NCBI GenBank assembly: GCA_910574715.1
Contig: CAJTCH010000004.1
Location: forward strand, 116,680-180,679
Reading direction: 5' to 3'
DNA length: 64,000 nucleotides
Origin: Lachnospiraceae bacterium
GTDB lineage: Bacteria > Bacillota > Clostridia > Lachnospirales > Lachnospiraceae
Positions within the stretch are counted from its first letter, which is position 1; each line of letters begins with the position of its first letter. Position numbers and translations under genes: made by a program. Positions 7,973 through 17,088 of this stretch are shown here, in pieces. The notes beneath the pieces were generated by a model that saw only the letters and a list, made by a program, of their open reading frames with translations, was not told the origin of the DNA and did no database searches.

Positions 7973-9650
7973 TAAAAGTGATAGAGGAATGAAGAGTGGA
8001 TGGTTAAAGTGTATGTGGTATATGCTTCTGGCTTTTCTTCTGACCGGATATATCGTGGTGCCGTTTTTTTGTACTGTCATTAAGGCATTTGAGACGGAAA
8101 ACGGCTACGGGATCGGGAATATACAGGAATATCTGTCGAATCCAAACCAGCTCCGTGTGATAGGGAATACCGTTCTTCTGGGGGCGGCTTCGGTGCTGGT
8201 ATGCGGGGCAGTAGGAATCGCGCTGGCTCTCTATATGACATTCCTGGCAGGCAGGGAGAAGAAGGCTGTGCATATTCTTCTTCTGAGCCCGATGATGATT
8301 CCGGGGGTTATTGTCGTGATCGCATTTAACCAATTGTACGGGGAAAGCGGGATTATTACGAAGGGTCTGGAATATCTTCTGCAGCTTACGGAAATACCGT
8401 ATCGTTTTCAAGGATTCGGCGCGGTTGTGTTTGTGATCGCGTATACGCAGTATGTTTATTTTTATCTGAATGTGTATGTAGCGTTAAAATATATGGATTA
8501 CTCACTGATCGAGGCGGCAAGAGGAATGGGAGCGTCAAAATTAAGGGTATTTGCAGATGTCGTATGGCCGGAGATTCTGCCTGCTGTCCTGACGTCGGTG
8601 ATCGTTACATTTGCCTCGGGAATCAGTTCCTTTTCGGCGCCGAATCTGATCGGCGGAGGGTTCAAGGTGCTCAGCACGCAGATCGTCCGCTCGAAGGCGA
8701 ATAATCATATGGAGATAGCATCTGTACAGGTAATGCTGCTGTTTTTGATCAGTCTTTCAGTTATGCTGCTGATCCAATTCTACAGCAAAAAGTACGGCAA
8801 TGCCAGATCCTTCCGCGCCGCGTCGGCGGGAATGGGAAAGAAGAAGGGGTTCTTCGTATTTTTGTGCCGTATTGTGATCATCGTGCAGATCATATTGGTG
8901 ATTCTGCCGGTCATTGCCATAGTATATCTCTCTTTCGTGGAAACGAAATCTATTATGACTATGATCTTCCCGAGGGGATTTACACTGGAGAATTATCTGG
9001 TGATCGTTGAGAAAGGGCGGGTGTTAAAGCCCATTATCAATAGCGTGAAAATGTCGGTGATGGCGGTTGCGGCCGGACTTGTCCTTACGGTTCCGGCTGC
9101 ATATATGATCGTAAGGCGGGGAGGCAGATGGAATGCGGTGTTCAAGGTCCTTATTATGCTTCCGTGGGTAATGCCTGCAAGTGTGGTAGCGGTAAACCTG
9201 ATCAATGCGTTTAATCATAAGAGTATATTTGCCTTGAACCAGTCCTTGATCGGGGGCTTCTATATATTGCCGATCGCTTATACGATAACCTCTCTGCCTC
9301 TTCTGTTCAGCTCGAATGAGGTGGCGGTTCAGGGAATTAATAAGAATCTGGAGGAAGCGTCAAGAAGCCTTGGCGCGGATATGTTTTACACATTCGTTCA
9401 TGTGATCGTACCGAATATAGCGCCTGGGATCATGGCGGGCGGAGTGCTGGGGCTTATAAGGAATATAGGAGAATATACGATGTCAGCCCTGTTGTATGGA
9501 GTGTATAACAGACCGATATCAATCTCTATGGTCACGAATATGCAGGAATATAAGATGGGGATATCGCTGGCGTACGGGGTGATTGTGATCATGATCTGTT
9601 ATGTGGCCTTAGGTTTGATATTCAAATTTGATAAAGAGCGGTATTTTTAA
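7965..9650 (+). CDS. two-domain ABC permease (FbpB/AfuB-like fusion)
   Basis: 561 residues from ATG 7965, overlapping the ATPase stop. It contains two binding-protein-dependent permease domains in one chain, about 12 membrane helices. Each half has the EAA-type loop for the ATPase: EAARGMGASKLRVFADVVWP (about residue 185) and EEASRSLGADMFYTFVHVIVP (about residue 465). This layout is known from ferric iron, AEP and thiamine importers. With the binding lipoprotein and ATPase it forms a complete importer. Confidence 0.88.
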   Translation: MNNKSDRGMKSGWLKCMWYMLLAFLLTGYIVVPFFCTVIKAFETENGYGIGNIQEYLSNPNQLRVIGNTVLLGAASVLVCGAVGIALALYMTFLAGREKKAVHILLLSPMMIPGVIVVIAFNQLYGESGIITKGLEYLLQLTEIPYRFQGFGAVVFVIAYTQYVYFYLNVYVALKYMDYSLIEAARGMGASKLRVFADVVWPEILPAVLTSVIVTFASGISSFSAPNLIGGGFKVLSTQIVRSKANNHMEIASVQVMLLFLISLSVMLLIQFYSKKYGNARSFRAASAGMGKKKGFFVFLCRIVIIVQIILVILPVIAIVYLSFVETKSIMTMIFPRGFTLENYLVIVEKGRVLKPIINSVKMSVMAVAAGLVLTVPAAYMIVRRGGRWNAVFKVLIMLPWVMPASVVAVNLINAFNHKSIFALNQSLIGGFYILPIAYTITSLPLLFSSNEVAVQGINKNLEEASRSLGADMFYTFVHVIVPNIAPGIMAGGVLGLIRNIGEYTMSALLYGVYNRPISISMVTNMQEYKMGISLAYGVIVIMICYVALGLIFKFDKERYF

Positions 9651-9658
9651 ACAGTATC

Positions 9659-9687
9659 TTGCAAAACATACATCAATAACGTACAAT
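9659..9687 (+). promoter_or_regulatory. promoter of the ecf operon
   Basis: TTGCAA (9659-9664), a 17-base spacer and TACAAT (9682-9687) lie 35 bases upstream of the ecfA1 start, directly after the permease stop codon. Confidence 0.6.
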
Positions 9688-9721
9688 AAGAAAAGTGAAT
9701 GAACAGATTGGAGGCGTCCTC

Positions 9722-10573
9722 ATGGACATGGTTCAGACGGAGAAGCTGATATTTGAATATGAGAAGCGGGATGAGGAAGGGAATGTGATCGGCACCTCCC
9801 GCGCCATCGACGAGGTGGATATAGATGTACAGGAGGGCCAGTTTATCGCCATTCTGGGTCATAACGGCTCCGGGAAGTCTACCCTTGCTAAGCATATCAA
9901 TGCCATTCTCGTGCCGACGCAAGGGACGATGTGGGTGAACGGGCGCAATACCAAAGACCCGGAAGAGCTGTGGAACGTACGCCAGTCAGCGGGGATGGTA
10001 TTTCAGAATCCTGACAACCAGATCATCGGGACGGTCGTGGAGGAGGACGTGGGATTCGGCCCGGAGAACTTAGGCGTTCCCACGGATGAGATCTGGCAGC
10101 GGGTAGAGGACAGCTTAAGATCCGTGGGGATGATCGAGTACAGGCACCATTCTCCGAACAAATTATCCGGCGGACAGAAGCAGCGTGTGGCGATCGCGGG
10201 TGTGGTTGCGATGGAGCCTAAATGTATCGTGCTGGACGAGCCTACGGCGATGCTTGATCCGGTAGGACGCAGGGAAGTTCTTAAGACGGTTCAGAAACTA
10301 AGGGAGCAGAAGAAGGTGACGGTTATCCTGATCACTCATTATATGGAAGAGGTCGTAGATGCGGATAAGATCTATGTGATGGATCATGGGCATGTTGTGA
10401 TGGAAGGAACACCCAGGGAGATATTCTCACGGGTAGACGAGCTCAAATCCTACCGCCTGGATGTTCCGCAGGCGACGCTTCTTGCGGATGAACTGAGAAA
10501 AAGGGGGCTTAAGATTCCTGGCGGGATACTTAAGAAAGAAGAGTTGGTGGAAGCGCTATGTCAATTAAATTAG
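9722..10573 (+). CDS. ecfA1: energy-coupling factor transporter ATPase EcfA1
   Basis: 283 residues from ATG 9722 (SD ggagg 7 bases upstream). Walker A is GHNGSGKST, the Q-loop FQNPDNQIIGTVVEEDVGFG is characteristic of ECF ATPases, the signature is LSGGQKQR, Walker B IVLDEPTAMLDP and H-loop ITHYMEEV. It pairs with EcfA2 and EcfT to form the shared energising module of vitamin and metal importers. No substrate-specific S component is encoded here, as usual for group II ECF systems whose S genes are scattered. Overlaps ecfA2 by 16 bases. Confidence 0.95.
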   Translation: MDMVQTEKLIFEYEKRDEEGNVIGTSRAIDEVDIDVQEGQFIAILGHNGSGKSTLAKHINAILVPTQGTMWVNGRNTKDPEELWNVRQSAGMVFQNPDNQIIGTVVEEDVGFGPENLGVPTDEIWQRVEDSLRSVGMIEYRHHSPNKLSGGQKQRVAIAGVVAMEPKCIVLDEPTAMLDPVGRREVLKTVQKLREQKKVTVILITHYMEEVVDADKIYVMDHGHVVMEGTPREIFSRVDELKSYRLDVPQATLLADELRKRGLKIPGGILKKEELVEALCQLN

Positions 10574-11406
10574 AGCATTTGAATTATGTATACAGTCAGG
10601 GAACCGCATATGAGAAGAAGGCGTTAAACGATATCTGTATTGAGATCCCCCACGGGGAGTTCGTGGGGATTATCGGCCATACCGGGTCCGGGAAGTCTAC
10701 GCTGATCCAGCATTTGAACGGTCTGATCCGTGCGACGAGCGGGGAGCTGTATTATAACGGTGAGAATATTTACCGGGAAGGCTATTCTATGCGGGGGCTT
10801 CGGAACGAGGTGGGGCTTGTGTTCCAATACCCGGAGCATCAGCTGTTCGAGATCGACGTCATGACAGACGTATGCTTCGGACCGAAGAATCAGGGGCTTA
10901 CTGCGGAACAGTGTAAGGAACGGGCGCTTGAAGCGCTGCGTCTGGTAGGGCTCAAGGAGAAGTATTATAATGTCTCTCCGTTTGAACTGTCCGGCGGGCA
11001 GAAGCGCCGTGCGGCGATCGCAGGTGTGCTTGCCATGCGGCCTAAGGTCCTGGTGTTGGATGAACCGACTGCGGGGCTTGATCCCAAGGGGAGGGACGAC
11101 ATTCTGGATCAGATCGCATATCTTCACAGGGAGAGTGATATAACGGTGATCCTGGTATCTCACAGTATGGAAGATGTTGCCAAATATGCTGACAGGCTGA
11201 TCGTGATGAACAAGGGAGCCGTCATGTACAATGATGAGCCGAAGCGGGTGTTCGAGCATTATCAGGAGTTGGAGAAGGTAGGCCTTGCCGCGCCGCAGGT
11301 TACTTATATTATGCATGATCTTGCGGGAAGAGGGATTCCTGTCAGGACAGATGTGACGACGGTAGCGGAGGCAGCGGATGAGATTCTTAGAGCGGTGGGA
11401 TCATAA
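10558..11406 (+). CDS. ecfA2: energy-coupling factor transporter ATPase EcfA2
   Basis: 282 residues. Walker A GHTGSGKST, Q-loop FQYPEHQLFEIDVMTDVCFG (the QLFE form marks EcfA2), signature LSGGQKRR, Walker B LVLDEPTAGLDP and H-loop VSHSMEDV. Starts inside the end of ecfA1, implying translational coupling and equal production of the two partners. The order ecfA1-ecfA2-ecfT-truA is conserved in Firmicutes, usually beside ribosomal protein genes; those neighbours are absent here. Confidence 0.95.
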   Translation: MSIKLEHLNYVYSQGTAYEKKALNDICIEIPHGEFVGIIGHTGSGKSTLIQHLNGLIRATSGELYYNGENIYREGYSMRGLRNEVGLVFQYPEHQLFEIDVMTDVCFGPKNQGLTAEQCKERALEALRLVGLKEKYYNVSPFELSGGQKRRAAIAGVLAMRPKVLVLDEPTAGLDPKGRDDILDQIAYLHRESDITVILVSHSMEDVAKYADRLIVMNKGAVMYNDEPKRVFEHYQELEKVGLAAPQVTYIMHDLAGRGIPVRTDVTTVAEAADEILRAVGS

Positions 11407-11457
11407 TGCCTGCACGGCTTGCAGTGCAGGCGCATAACAGATGATGGAGACGAAGAG

Positions 11458-12282
11458 ATGGTAAGAGACATAACGATAGGACAATATTATCCGGCTAAGA
11501 GCGTTGTGCACAGGCTTGACCCGAGGGTGAAGCTTGTGTCTACTTTGTTATATCTGATTTCGTTATTTTTATTCCGCAGTATTTCCGGATATCTGGTTGC
11601 GACCGTATTCCTTGTCACGGTGATCCGAATATCGAGAGTTCCTTTTTCATTTATTGTGAGAGGGTTAAAACCAGTGGTCCTGCTGCTGATGATCACGGTA
11701 TTATTTAATCTGTTTCTGACGAGAAGCGGAGACGTATTGTTCCACGCCTGGATCATTACGATCACGGAGGGCGGCTTGGTAACGGCCGTCTATATGGCGG
11801 TCAGGCTCATTTACCTGATCATCGGCTCGTCCCTTATGACCTTCACCACAACGCCGAACGAGCTGACCGACGGGATAGAGGCGCTGCTCCATCCTTTGAA
11901 CAAGATCCGTGTGCCGGTCCATGAGGTCGCGATGATGATGTCGATTGCGCTTCGGTTCATTCCGATCCTCTTAGAAGAGACGGACAAGATCATGAAGGCG
12001 CAGATCGCCCGGGGGGCGGATTTTGAGAGCGGCAATATTATTCAGAGGGCGAAGAGTATGATTCCGATCCTTGTTCCGCTGTTCGTATCAGCCTTCCGCC
12101 GTGCCAACGACCTTGCCATGGCTATGGAAGCCCGCTGCTACCGCGGCGGGGAGGGAAGGACGAAGATGAAGCCCTTACATTATAAGCACCGTGATTACAC
12201 GGCGTATGCAATAGTGATAATATACGTTATAGCAGTATTTGCAATCGGAAGATACCTTCCGCTGCACATCTGGATATTTTAA
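11458..12282 (+). CDS. ecfT: energy-coupling factor transmembrane protein EcfT
   Basis: 274 residues from ATG 11458. Five or six hydrophobic segments, a motif HRLDPRVKL near the N-terminus, and the two Ala-Arg-Gly-type coupling motifs: AQIARGADFESG (about residue 183) and AMEARCYRGGEGRT (about residue 226), which dock into EcfA1 and EcfA2. Forms the membrane scaffold for exchangeable S components. Downstream an imperfect G-rich/C-rich hairpin (about 12302-12335) may be a weak terminator. Confidence 0.93.
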   Translation: MVRDITIGQYYPAKSVVHRLDPRVKLVSTLLYLISLFLFRSISGYLVATVFLVTVIRISRVPFSFIVRGLKPVVLLLMITVLFNLFLTRSGDVLFHAWIITITEGGLVTAVYMAVRLIYLIIGSSLMTFTTTPNELTDGIEALLHPLNKIRVPVHEVAMMMSIALRFIPILLEETDKIMKAQIARGADFESGNIIQRAKSMIPILVPLFVSAFRRANDLAMAMEARCYRGGEGRTKMKPLHYKHRDYTAYAIVIIYVIAVFAIGRYLPLHIWIF

Positions 12283-12360
12283 TATCCATTTTCAGTACAC
12301 AGGCAGGGGATCTGTGCCTTGCCGTCCCCTTAAAAAGAGATTTTATTCAGAGGTAACCCC

Positions 12361-13113
12361 ATGAAACGCATCCGACTTCTCGTCTCCTATGACGGTACAG
12401 ACTACTGCGGCTGGCAGATCCAGCCAAACGGCATAACTATCGAAGAGGTCCTGAACAAAAAACTTAAGAAACTGACCGGAGAAGACATTCACATTATCGG
12501 CGCAAGCCGTACAGACTCGGGTGTCCATGCCCTGGGAAATGTGGCGGTATTTGATACGGATTCTCCGATCCCCCCGGAGCGCATGGCATATGCGCTGAAC
12601 CAGAAGCTCCCGGCGGATATCGTAATCGTCAAGTCAGAGGAAGTGCTGCCTGACTGGCACCCCCGTTATCAGGAGCAGATAAGCAAAACCTACGAATACC
12701 ATATCTATAACGCCCGGCTGCCGGATCCGCTGAAGCGCAGATACAGCACTTTTGTTTCTTTTCCGTTGGACGTGGAGAAGATGCGGGAAGGAGCGGCATA
12801 TCTGGCAGGAGAGCATGATTTCGCCAGCTTTTGCAATATCCGCACGAATGCGGAGAACACGGTGCGCAGGATAGACGGGATCGAGATAGAGAAGGAAGAC
12901 CAAGATATTACGATCCGTGTCACGGGCAATGGATTCTTATACAATATGGTGCGGATCATAGCAGGCACGCTGATCCGGGTAGGACGAGGGTTCTACGATC
13001 CAGGGAAGGTTAAGGAGATTCTGGAAGCGGGAGAGCGGACGGAGGCAGGCGTGACAGCGCCGCCGGAGGGCCTGGTATTAGTGAAGATTGACTATGGGGA
13101 AGCGAAGCATTAA
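12361..13113 (+). CDS. truA: tRNA pseudouridine(38-40) synthase TruA
   Basis: 250 residues, the usual length. The catalytic Asp lies in GASRTDSGVHALGN (about residue 52). The N-terminal MKRIRLLVSYDGTDYCGWQ and later NGFLYNMVRIIAGTL are TruA signatures. Modifies positions 38-40 of the tRNA anticodon arm. SD gaggt upstream. Follows ecfT, the standard Firmicute context, and precedes the aminotransferase gene by 15 bases. Confidence 0.96.
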   Translation: MKRIRLLVSYDGTDYCGWQIQPNGITIEEVLNKKLKKLTGEDIHIIGASRTDSGVHALGNVAVFDTDSPIPPERMAYALNQKLPADIVIVKSEEVLPDWHPRYQEQISKTYEYHIYNARLPDPLKRRYSTFVSFPLDVEKMREGAAYLAGEHDFASFCNIRTNAENTVRRIDGIEIEKEDQDITIRVTGNGFLYNMVRIIAGTLIRVGRGFYDPGKVKEILEAGERTEAGVTAPPEGLVLVKIDYGEAKH

Positions 13114-13128
13114 GGAGGAAGATGAATC

Positions 13129-14301
13129 ATGTGTTTCGATCATGCGAATGATGGCAAGATCTATTTTGACAATGGGAGTACATCCTGGCCGAAAGCGCCG
13201 AATGTCGCAGAGGCAATGGCTGATCTGCTGACAAACGGCGCTTTTAACATTAACAGGGGGAATTACGAGGGCGCGTATGAGGTAGAGAGTATTGTCCTGG
13301 ATACGCGGGACCAGTTGGCGCGGCTGTTTCATGCGAAGGATTCCAGGTGCGTGATCTTTACTCCGGGAATCACCTATTCTCTGAATTATTTTATCAAAGG
13401 GTTTTTAAGGCGGGGGGATCATGTTCTGGTATCAGGGATGGAGCATAACGCGGTCATGCGTCCGCTTAAGCAGATGGAAGCGCAGGGGATAACCTGGGAT
13501 ACGGTCAGGACGGAGACGGACGGAACCGTGCACCCGGAAGCGTTAGAGGACGCGGTCAGAAGCAATACCAGAGCGGTGATCATGCTCCATGCATCCAATG
13601 TCTGCGGAACGGTCGTACCGATACGGGAGATCGGGGAAATATGCAGGAGGCGTCATCTCTTTTTCGCTGTGGATACGGCGCAGAGTGCAGGGACGATTCC
13701 GGTTGATATGCAAGGCTGCGGGATTGATTTCCTTGCATTTACAGGACATAAGGGGCTTCTTGGACCGCAGGGGATAGGCGGATTCCTGATCTCGGAAGAG
13801 CTGGATTCCTGCATGGAGCCGTATATCGCGGGAGGGACCGGAAGCCAGTCGGATTCGCTTCTGATGCCGGAGAGATTGACGGACAAGTATGAGAGCGGGA
13901 CTTTGAATCTTCCGGGGATCATCGGGCTTCACGCGGCTCTTTCTTATATTGAAGAGACGGGGCTTGAAAGGATACATGCCGGGAAAATGGAGCTGACACG
14001 GTATTTTCTGGAGCGCATCGGGGAGTTTCCTAAGATCCGTGTTGCAGGGAAGGCCGGATTAGAAGATCGGGTGGCGGTCGTTTCGCTGGATTTCGAGAAG
14101 GAAGACAATGCGGTGACCGCATTTGAACTGGAGCAGCGGTATGGAATTATGACGCGGGTCGGACTTCACTGTGCGCCGGCGGCGCATCAGACGCTGCATA
14201 CATATCCGCAGGGAACGGTGAGATTCGCATTTGGGACGGAGAATACGAAGGAAGAGATCGACCGGTGTATAGAAGGGATCCGTGAGCTGACGGCTGATTG
14301 A
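13129..14301 (+). CDS. class V aminotransferase, cysteine desulfurase family
   Basis: 390 residues, full length. PLP-enzyme features are MEHNAVMRPL, the AVDTAQSAGTIPVDM strand with its Asp, the Schiff-base Lys in FTGHKGLLGPQG (about residue 206), and the catalytic-Cys loop GLHCAPAAHQ (about residue 345). This is the EF2568-like branch of cysteine desulfurases rather than IscS/NifS proper. It would release sulfur or selenium from Cys or Sec as a persulfide. ATG 13129 has aggagg upstream. Closely linked to the dehydratase-like cluster that includes a DUF3343 Se/S-carrier-like protein, so it may supply that protein (inference). Confidence 0.85.
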   Translation: MCFDHANDGKIYFDNGSTSWPKAPNVAEAMADLLTNGAFNINRGNYEGAYEVESIVLDTRDQLARLFHAKDSRCVIFTPGITYSLNYFIKGFLRRGDHVLVSGMEHNAVMRPLKQMEAQGITWDTVRTETDGTVHPEALEDAVRSNTRAVIMLHASNVCGTVVPIREIGEICRRRHLFFAVDTAQSAGTIPVDMQGCGIDFLAFTGHKGLLGPQGIGGFLISEELDSCMEPYIAGGTGSQSDSLLMPERLTDKYESGTLNLPGIIGLHAALSYIEETGLERIHAGKMELTRYFLERIGEFPKIRVAGKAGLEDRVAVVSLDFEKEDNAVTAFELEQRYGIMTRVGLHCAPAAHQTLHTYPQGTVRFAFGTENTKEEIDRCIEGIRELTAD

Positions 14302-14454
14302 TGAAATGCTTGCCGGATGCGGCTTGAAAGAAATATACAAGTTATAGATGATATCAATATATAGAGGTAAAATATTATAAAAAACAATAAGTGTTCAGCC
14401 ATGAATCCATTGCCTCAAAATGTAAAAAGTGTTACGTTTATTCTAATAAAATAT

Positions 14455-14488
14455 AGGAACCTGCAGCGGCATATCCGCAGCGGTTCCT
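14455..14488 (+). promoter_or_regulatory. strong stem-loop in the leader of the double-cubane reductase gene
   Basis: AGGAACC (14455-14461) pairs with GGTTCCT (14482-14488). Inside it a second stem GC-A-GCGG pairs with CCGC-A-GC across one A-A mismatch, closing a CATAT loop. No T run follows, so it is not a typical intrinsic terminator. It lies 33 bases before the start codon. Could be an mRNA-stabilising or protein-binding leader hairpin. The rest of 14302-14521 is AT-rich with no gene. Confidence 0.5.
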
Positions 14489-14521
14489 GGCGATAACAAA
14501 AGATACAAGGAGGATATTATT

Positions 14522-15796
14522 ATGGCTGATTATCGCAAGATGTGGGAAGAACTGGGAATGGATCTGGAGACGCATGACCAGTTGTGTGCGGTGCTTCCGC
14601 AGGCGTTTGGAGACGTATATATGTCACAGGAGAACCGCCCGGAGGGCATGGATTATTACAATATGGTAGTGGCGGATATCCATGGCATCCGTCCGGCAGA
14701 GCTGATCGAGCATCAGAAGAAGGGCGGCAAGGTATTCGGAACCTTCTGCGTCTATGTGCCGGATGAGATCGTATTTGCCGCGGATGCGATAGCGACAGGA
14801 CTGTGCGGAGGCTCTCAGTTCTGGGTACCGGGCGGAGAGAAGGTGCTTCCGACCAATACCTGTCCGCTGATCAAGGCTTCCGTAGGTGCAAGATTAGACC
14901 GTACCTGCCCGTTCTTCAGGATCGCGGATATGTATGTGGGAGAGACGACCTGCGACGGCAAGAAGAAGGCATGGGAGATCTTAGGAGAGGATGTGCCGGT
15001 TCACGTTATGGATCTTCCTCAGATGAAGCGTGCGAAGGATATTAAGGCATGGGCGGAAGAGATAGAGGCGTTTAAGAAGGTGGTAGAGGAATTCACCGGC
15101 AATGAGATCACGGCAGAGAAGCTGGCGGAGAGTATTAAGCTGATCAACGGTAAGAGAAGGGCGCTTGAGAGATTGTATGAACTGCGTAAGAATGAGAATC
15201 TTCCGATCAGCGGCTGTGACGCTCTGCTGATCTCTCAGATCGCGTTCTACGATGATCCGGGAAGATTTACCCAGATGACCAATGCGTTGTGCGAGGAACT
15301 GGAACAGCGTGTGAAGGACGGAGTCAGTGTGGCGCCGGCGGGAACGAAGAGGATCCTGCTTACCGGAACGCCGCTTGCGATCCCGAACTGGAAGCTTCAT
15401 AATATCGTGGAGACCAGCGGAGGCGCTGTTGTCTGTGAAGAGATGTGTACGGGTACACGCTATTTCGAACATCTGGTAGACGAGTCGAAGACGGAAGTGG
15501 CAGATCAGATCACAGCATTGGCTGAGAGATACATGAATATCAATTGCGCATGCTTCACGCCGAATGCGGGAAGAATTGACGATATCCTGCGTCTTGCGAA
15601 GGAGTATAAGGCTGACGGTATCATTGATGTGAACCTGAAGTTCTGTAACCTGTATGACACCGAAGGGTATCTGGTAGAGCGTGCTCTTAAGGAAGCGGGA
15701 ATTCCGGTGCTTGGAATTGAGACGGATTATACGGACAGTGATGCGCAGCAGCTTCGTACGAGAGTCAGTGCATTCATCGAGATGCTGAATAATTAG
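14522..15796 (+). CDS. double-cubane-cluster-containing anaerobic reductase (HgdB/BcrC superfamily)
   Basis: 424 residues, one chain of the 2-hydroxyacyl-CoA dehydratase D-component superfamily. Cys residues sit at the positions expected for an Fe-S cluster: GTFCVYVP, TNTCPLIK, DRTCPFF, TTCDGKKK, and late in CACFTPN and KFCNLYD. Single-gene members partnered only by an activase, as here, have been shown in another species to carry a double-cubane [8Fe-9S] cluster and reduce small molecules with very low-potential electrons. The physiological substrate is unknown. SD aggagg precedes ATG 14522. Next genes are DUF3343 and the activase. Confidence 0.85.
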   Translation: MADYRKMWEELGMDLETHDQLCAVLPQAFGDVYMSQENRPEGMDYYNMVVADIHGIRPAELIEHQKKGGKVFGTFCVYVPDEIVFAADAIATGLCGGSQFWVPGGEKVLPTNTCPLIKASVGARLDRTCPFFRIADMYVGETTCDGKKKAWEILGEDVPVHVMDLPQMKRAKDIKAWAEEIEAFKKVVEEFTGNEITAEKLAESIKLINGKRRALERLYELRKNENLPISGCDALLISQIAFYDDPGRFTQMTNALCEELEQRVKDGVSVAPAGTKRILLTGTPLAIPNWKLHNIVETSGGAVVCEEMCTGTRYFEHLVDESKTEVADQITALAERYMNINCACFTPNAGRIDDILRLAKEYKADGIIDVNLKFCNLYDTEGYLVERALKEAGIPVLGIETDYTDSDAQQLRTRVSAFIEMLNN

Positions 15797-15810
15797 TCGG
15801 GTGAATATAT

Positions 15811-16071
15811 ATGCAGGAGATTCAGCATTATGTTTTATTTCCCAATCATGATAATGCAATGCGGCTACATAGAGAATTGAAGAATCTGGGGGTTCGGGCG
15901 ACGATCGCCCCTACCCCCAGAGCCGCGAGTAAATGCTGCGGGGTCTCGCTTCTGATCCGGGAGGAAGATAAGGAAGCGGTAGAGGCCTGTATAGAGGAGC
16001 ATGGAATTGAGATTCTTAAGATCGCGGCGATCGAGCGGGATGTGAACCCTAAGAGGGACAGATATTGTTAA
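15811..16071 (+). CDS. DUF3343 putative Se/S carrier-like protein
   Basis: 86 residues. The DUF3343 pattern is present: HYVLFPNHDNAMRLHRELK, then TIAPTPRAASKCCGVSLLI with a conserved Cys pair, and a C-terminal Cys in DRYC at the very end. The family occurs with selenium/sulfur-handling proteins, and a terminal Cys would suit persulfide transfer. It lies between the double-cubane reductase and its activase, 14 and 43 bases from each. The link to cluster assembly is inference. Confidence 0.8.
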   Translation: MQEIQHYVLFPNHDNAMRLHRELKNLGVRATIAPTPRAASKCCGVSLLIREEDKEAVEACIEEHGIEILKIAAIERDVNPKRDRYC

Positions 16072-16114
16072 TATTCGGCGCTTGCCGCGAGGTTTTTGAC
16101 TGAGGTAAAGGGAT

Positions 16115-16876
16115 ATGGATTATGTAGGGATTGATATCGGCTCCACGGCGTCCAAGGTGGTGGCGAGAGGAAAGAAGGAGATGGAGTTCGTTCTTCCGAC
16201 GGGATGGAGCAGCAAAGAAACTACTCACACAATTAAAGAAAAATTAAAAGAAAATGACATAGATGTACTGTCAGAAGACACCAAGGTGGTAGCGACAGGA
16301 TACGGCCGGGTGGCGGTAGATTTCGCAGACTATGTGATCACGGAGATCACCTGTCATGCCAGGGGCGGAAGAGAGATGGCGGGAGATCATTGCTCCATCA
16401 TTGATGTAGGCGGACAGGATACGAAGGTGATCCTGGTAGAGAACGGGATGGTGCAGGATTTCCTGATGAATGACAAATGTTCCGCCGGTACCGGGAAATT
16501 CCTGGAGATCATGGCAAACCGGCTGGGGGTTACCCTGCAGGAATTGTTTGATATGGCGGATACGGGAACGGTCCTTCCGATTAGCTCGCTGTGTACGGTA
16601 TTTGCGGAGTCCGAGGTGATCAACTATATCGGAGAGGGAAGGAAACGAGAGGATATCGCGGCCGGGGTTGTGGATTCGGTCGCGGCGAAGGTGGCGCAGT
16701 TAAGTCAGAAGAAGAGCCTTGCGGGAAGGATCATACTGACAGGAGGTTTAAGCAGCAGCCGGTATTTTACCAGGATCTTATCAGAGAAGATCGGGCGGGA
16801 GGTTGAACCGACCGAACGGGGTAGATATGCGGGAGCGCTGGGAGCGGCGCTGCTTGCAGAAGAGAAGTCAAGATAG
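16115..16876 (+). CDS. acyl-CoA dehydratase activase (ASKHA, [4Fe-4S])
   Basis: 253 residues. ATP-binding ASKHA motifs are VGIDIGSTASKVV (phosphate 1), IDVGGQDTKVI (phosphate 2) and LTGGLSSS (adenosine). The [4Fe-4S] cluster bridging the homodimer is held by Cys in NDKCSAGTGKF and SSLCTVFAESE. The protein couples ATP hydrolysis to injecting a low-potential electron into the partner dehydratase/reductase. SD gaggt lies before ATG 16115. The terminator hairpin overlaps its last codons. Confidence 0.93.
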   Translation: MDYVGIDIGSTASKVVARGKKEMEFVLPTGWSSKETTHTIKEKLKENDIDVLSEDTKVVATGYGRVAVDFADYVITEITCHARGGREMAGDHCSIIDVGGQDTKVILVENGMVQDFLMNDKCSAGTGKFLEIMANRLGVTLQELFDMADTGTVLPISSLCTVFAESEVINYIGEGRKREDIAAGVVDSVAAKVAQLSQKKSLAGRIILTGGLSSSRYFTRILSEKIGREVEPTERGRYAGALGAALLAEEKSR

Positions 16877-16895
16877 GTTTGACTTCTCTTTCTTA
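16861..16895 (+). terminator. intrinsic terminator of the double-cubane cluster
   Basis: AGAGAAGTCAA (16861-16871) pairs perfectly with TTGACTTCTCT (16879-16889) around a 7-base loop, followed by TTCTT. It overlaps the activase stop codon. The following 16896-17088 is very AT-rich and carries the hppA leader, with no other gene. Confidence 0.8.
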
Positions 16896-17088
16896 ATGTG
16901 ATATATTAATTTTGATAAAAAATTATTACTCTGATAAAAAAATATGAATTGTATGTACGAATATTCGAAATATTATTCGCAAACTGTTAAAAAGTAGCAA
17001 AAAATCTGAAAAAAATTATATACAAACTATTTTTTTGTGATAATATAAGGGTAATAAGTTTTATAGGAGGAAAGTAGGAGGGTTATTT

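Noticed and set aside
5773-9650. Assigning the importer firmly to phosphonate or ferric iron
   Set aside because: Neither phosphonatase nor iron genes are adjacent and the binding-protein fold is shared by several substrates.
12302-12335. Terminator between ecfT and truA
   Set aside because: The stem (GGGGAT versus GTCCCC) is short and imperfect, with only a short A-rich stretch after it; mentioned but not called.
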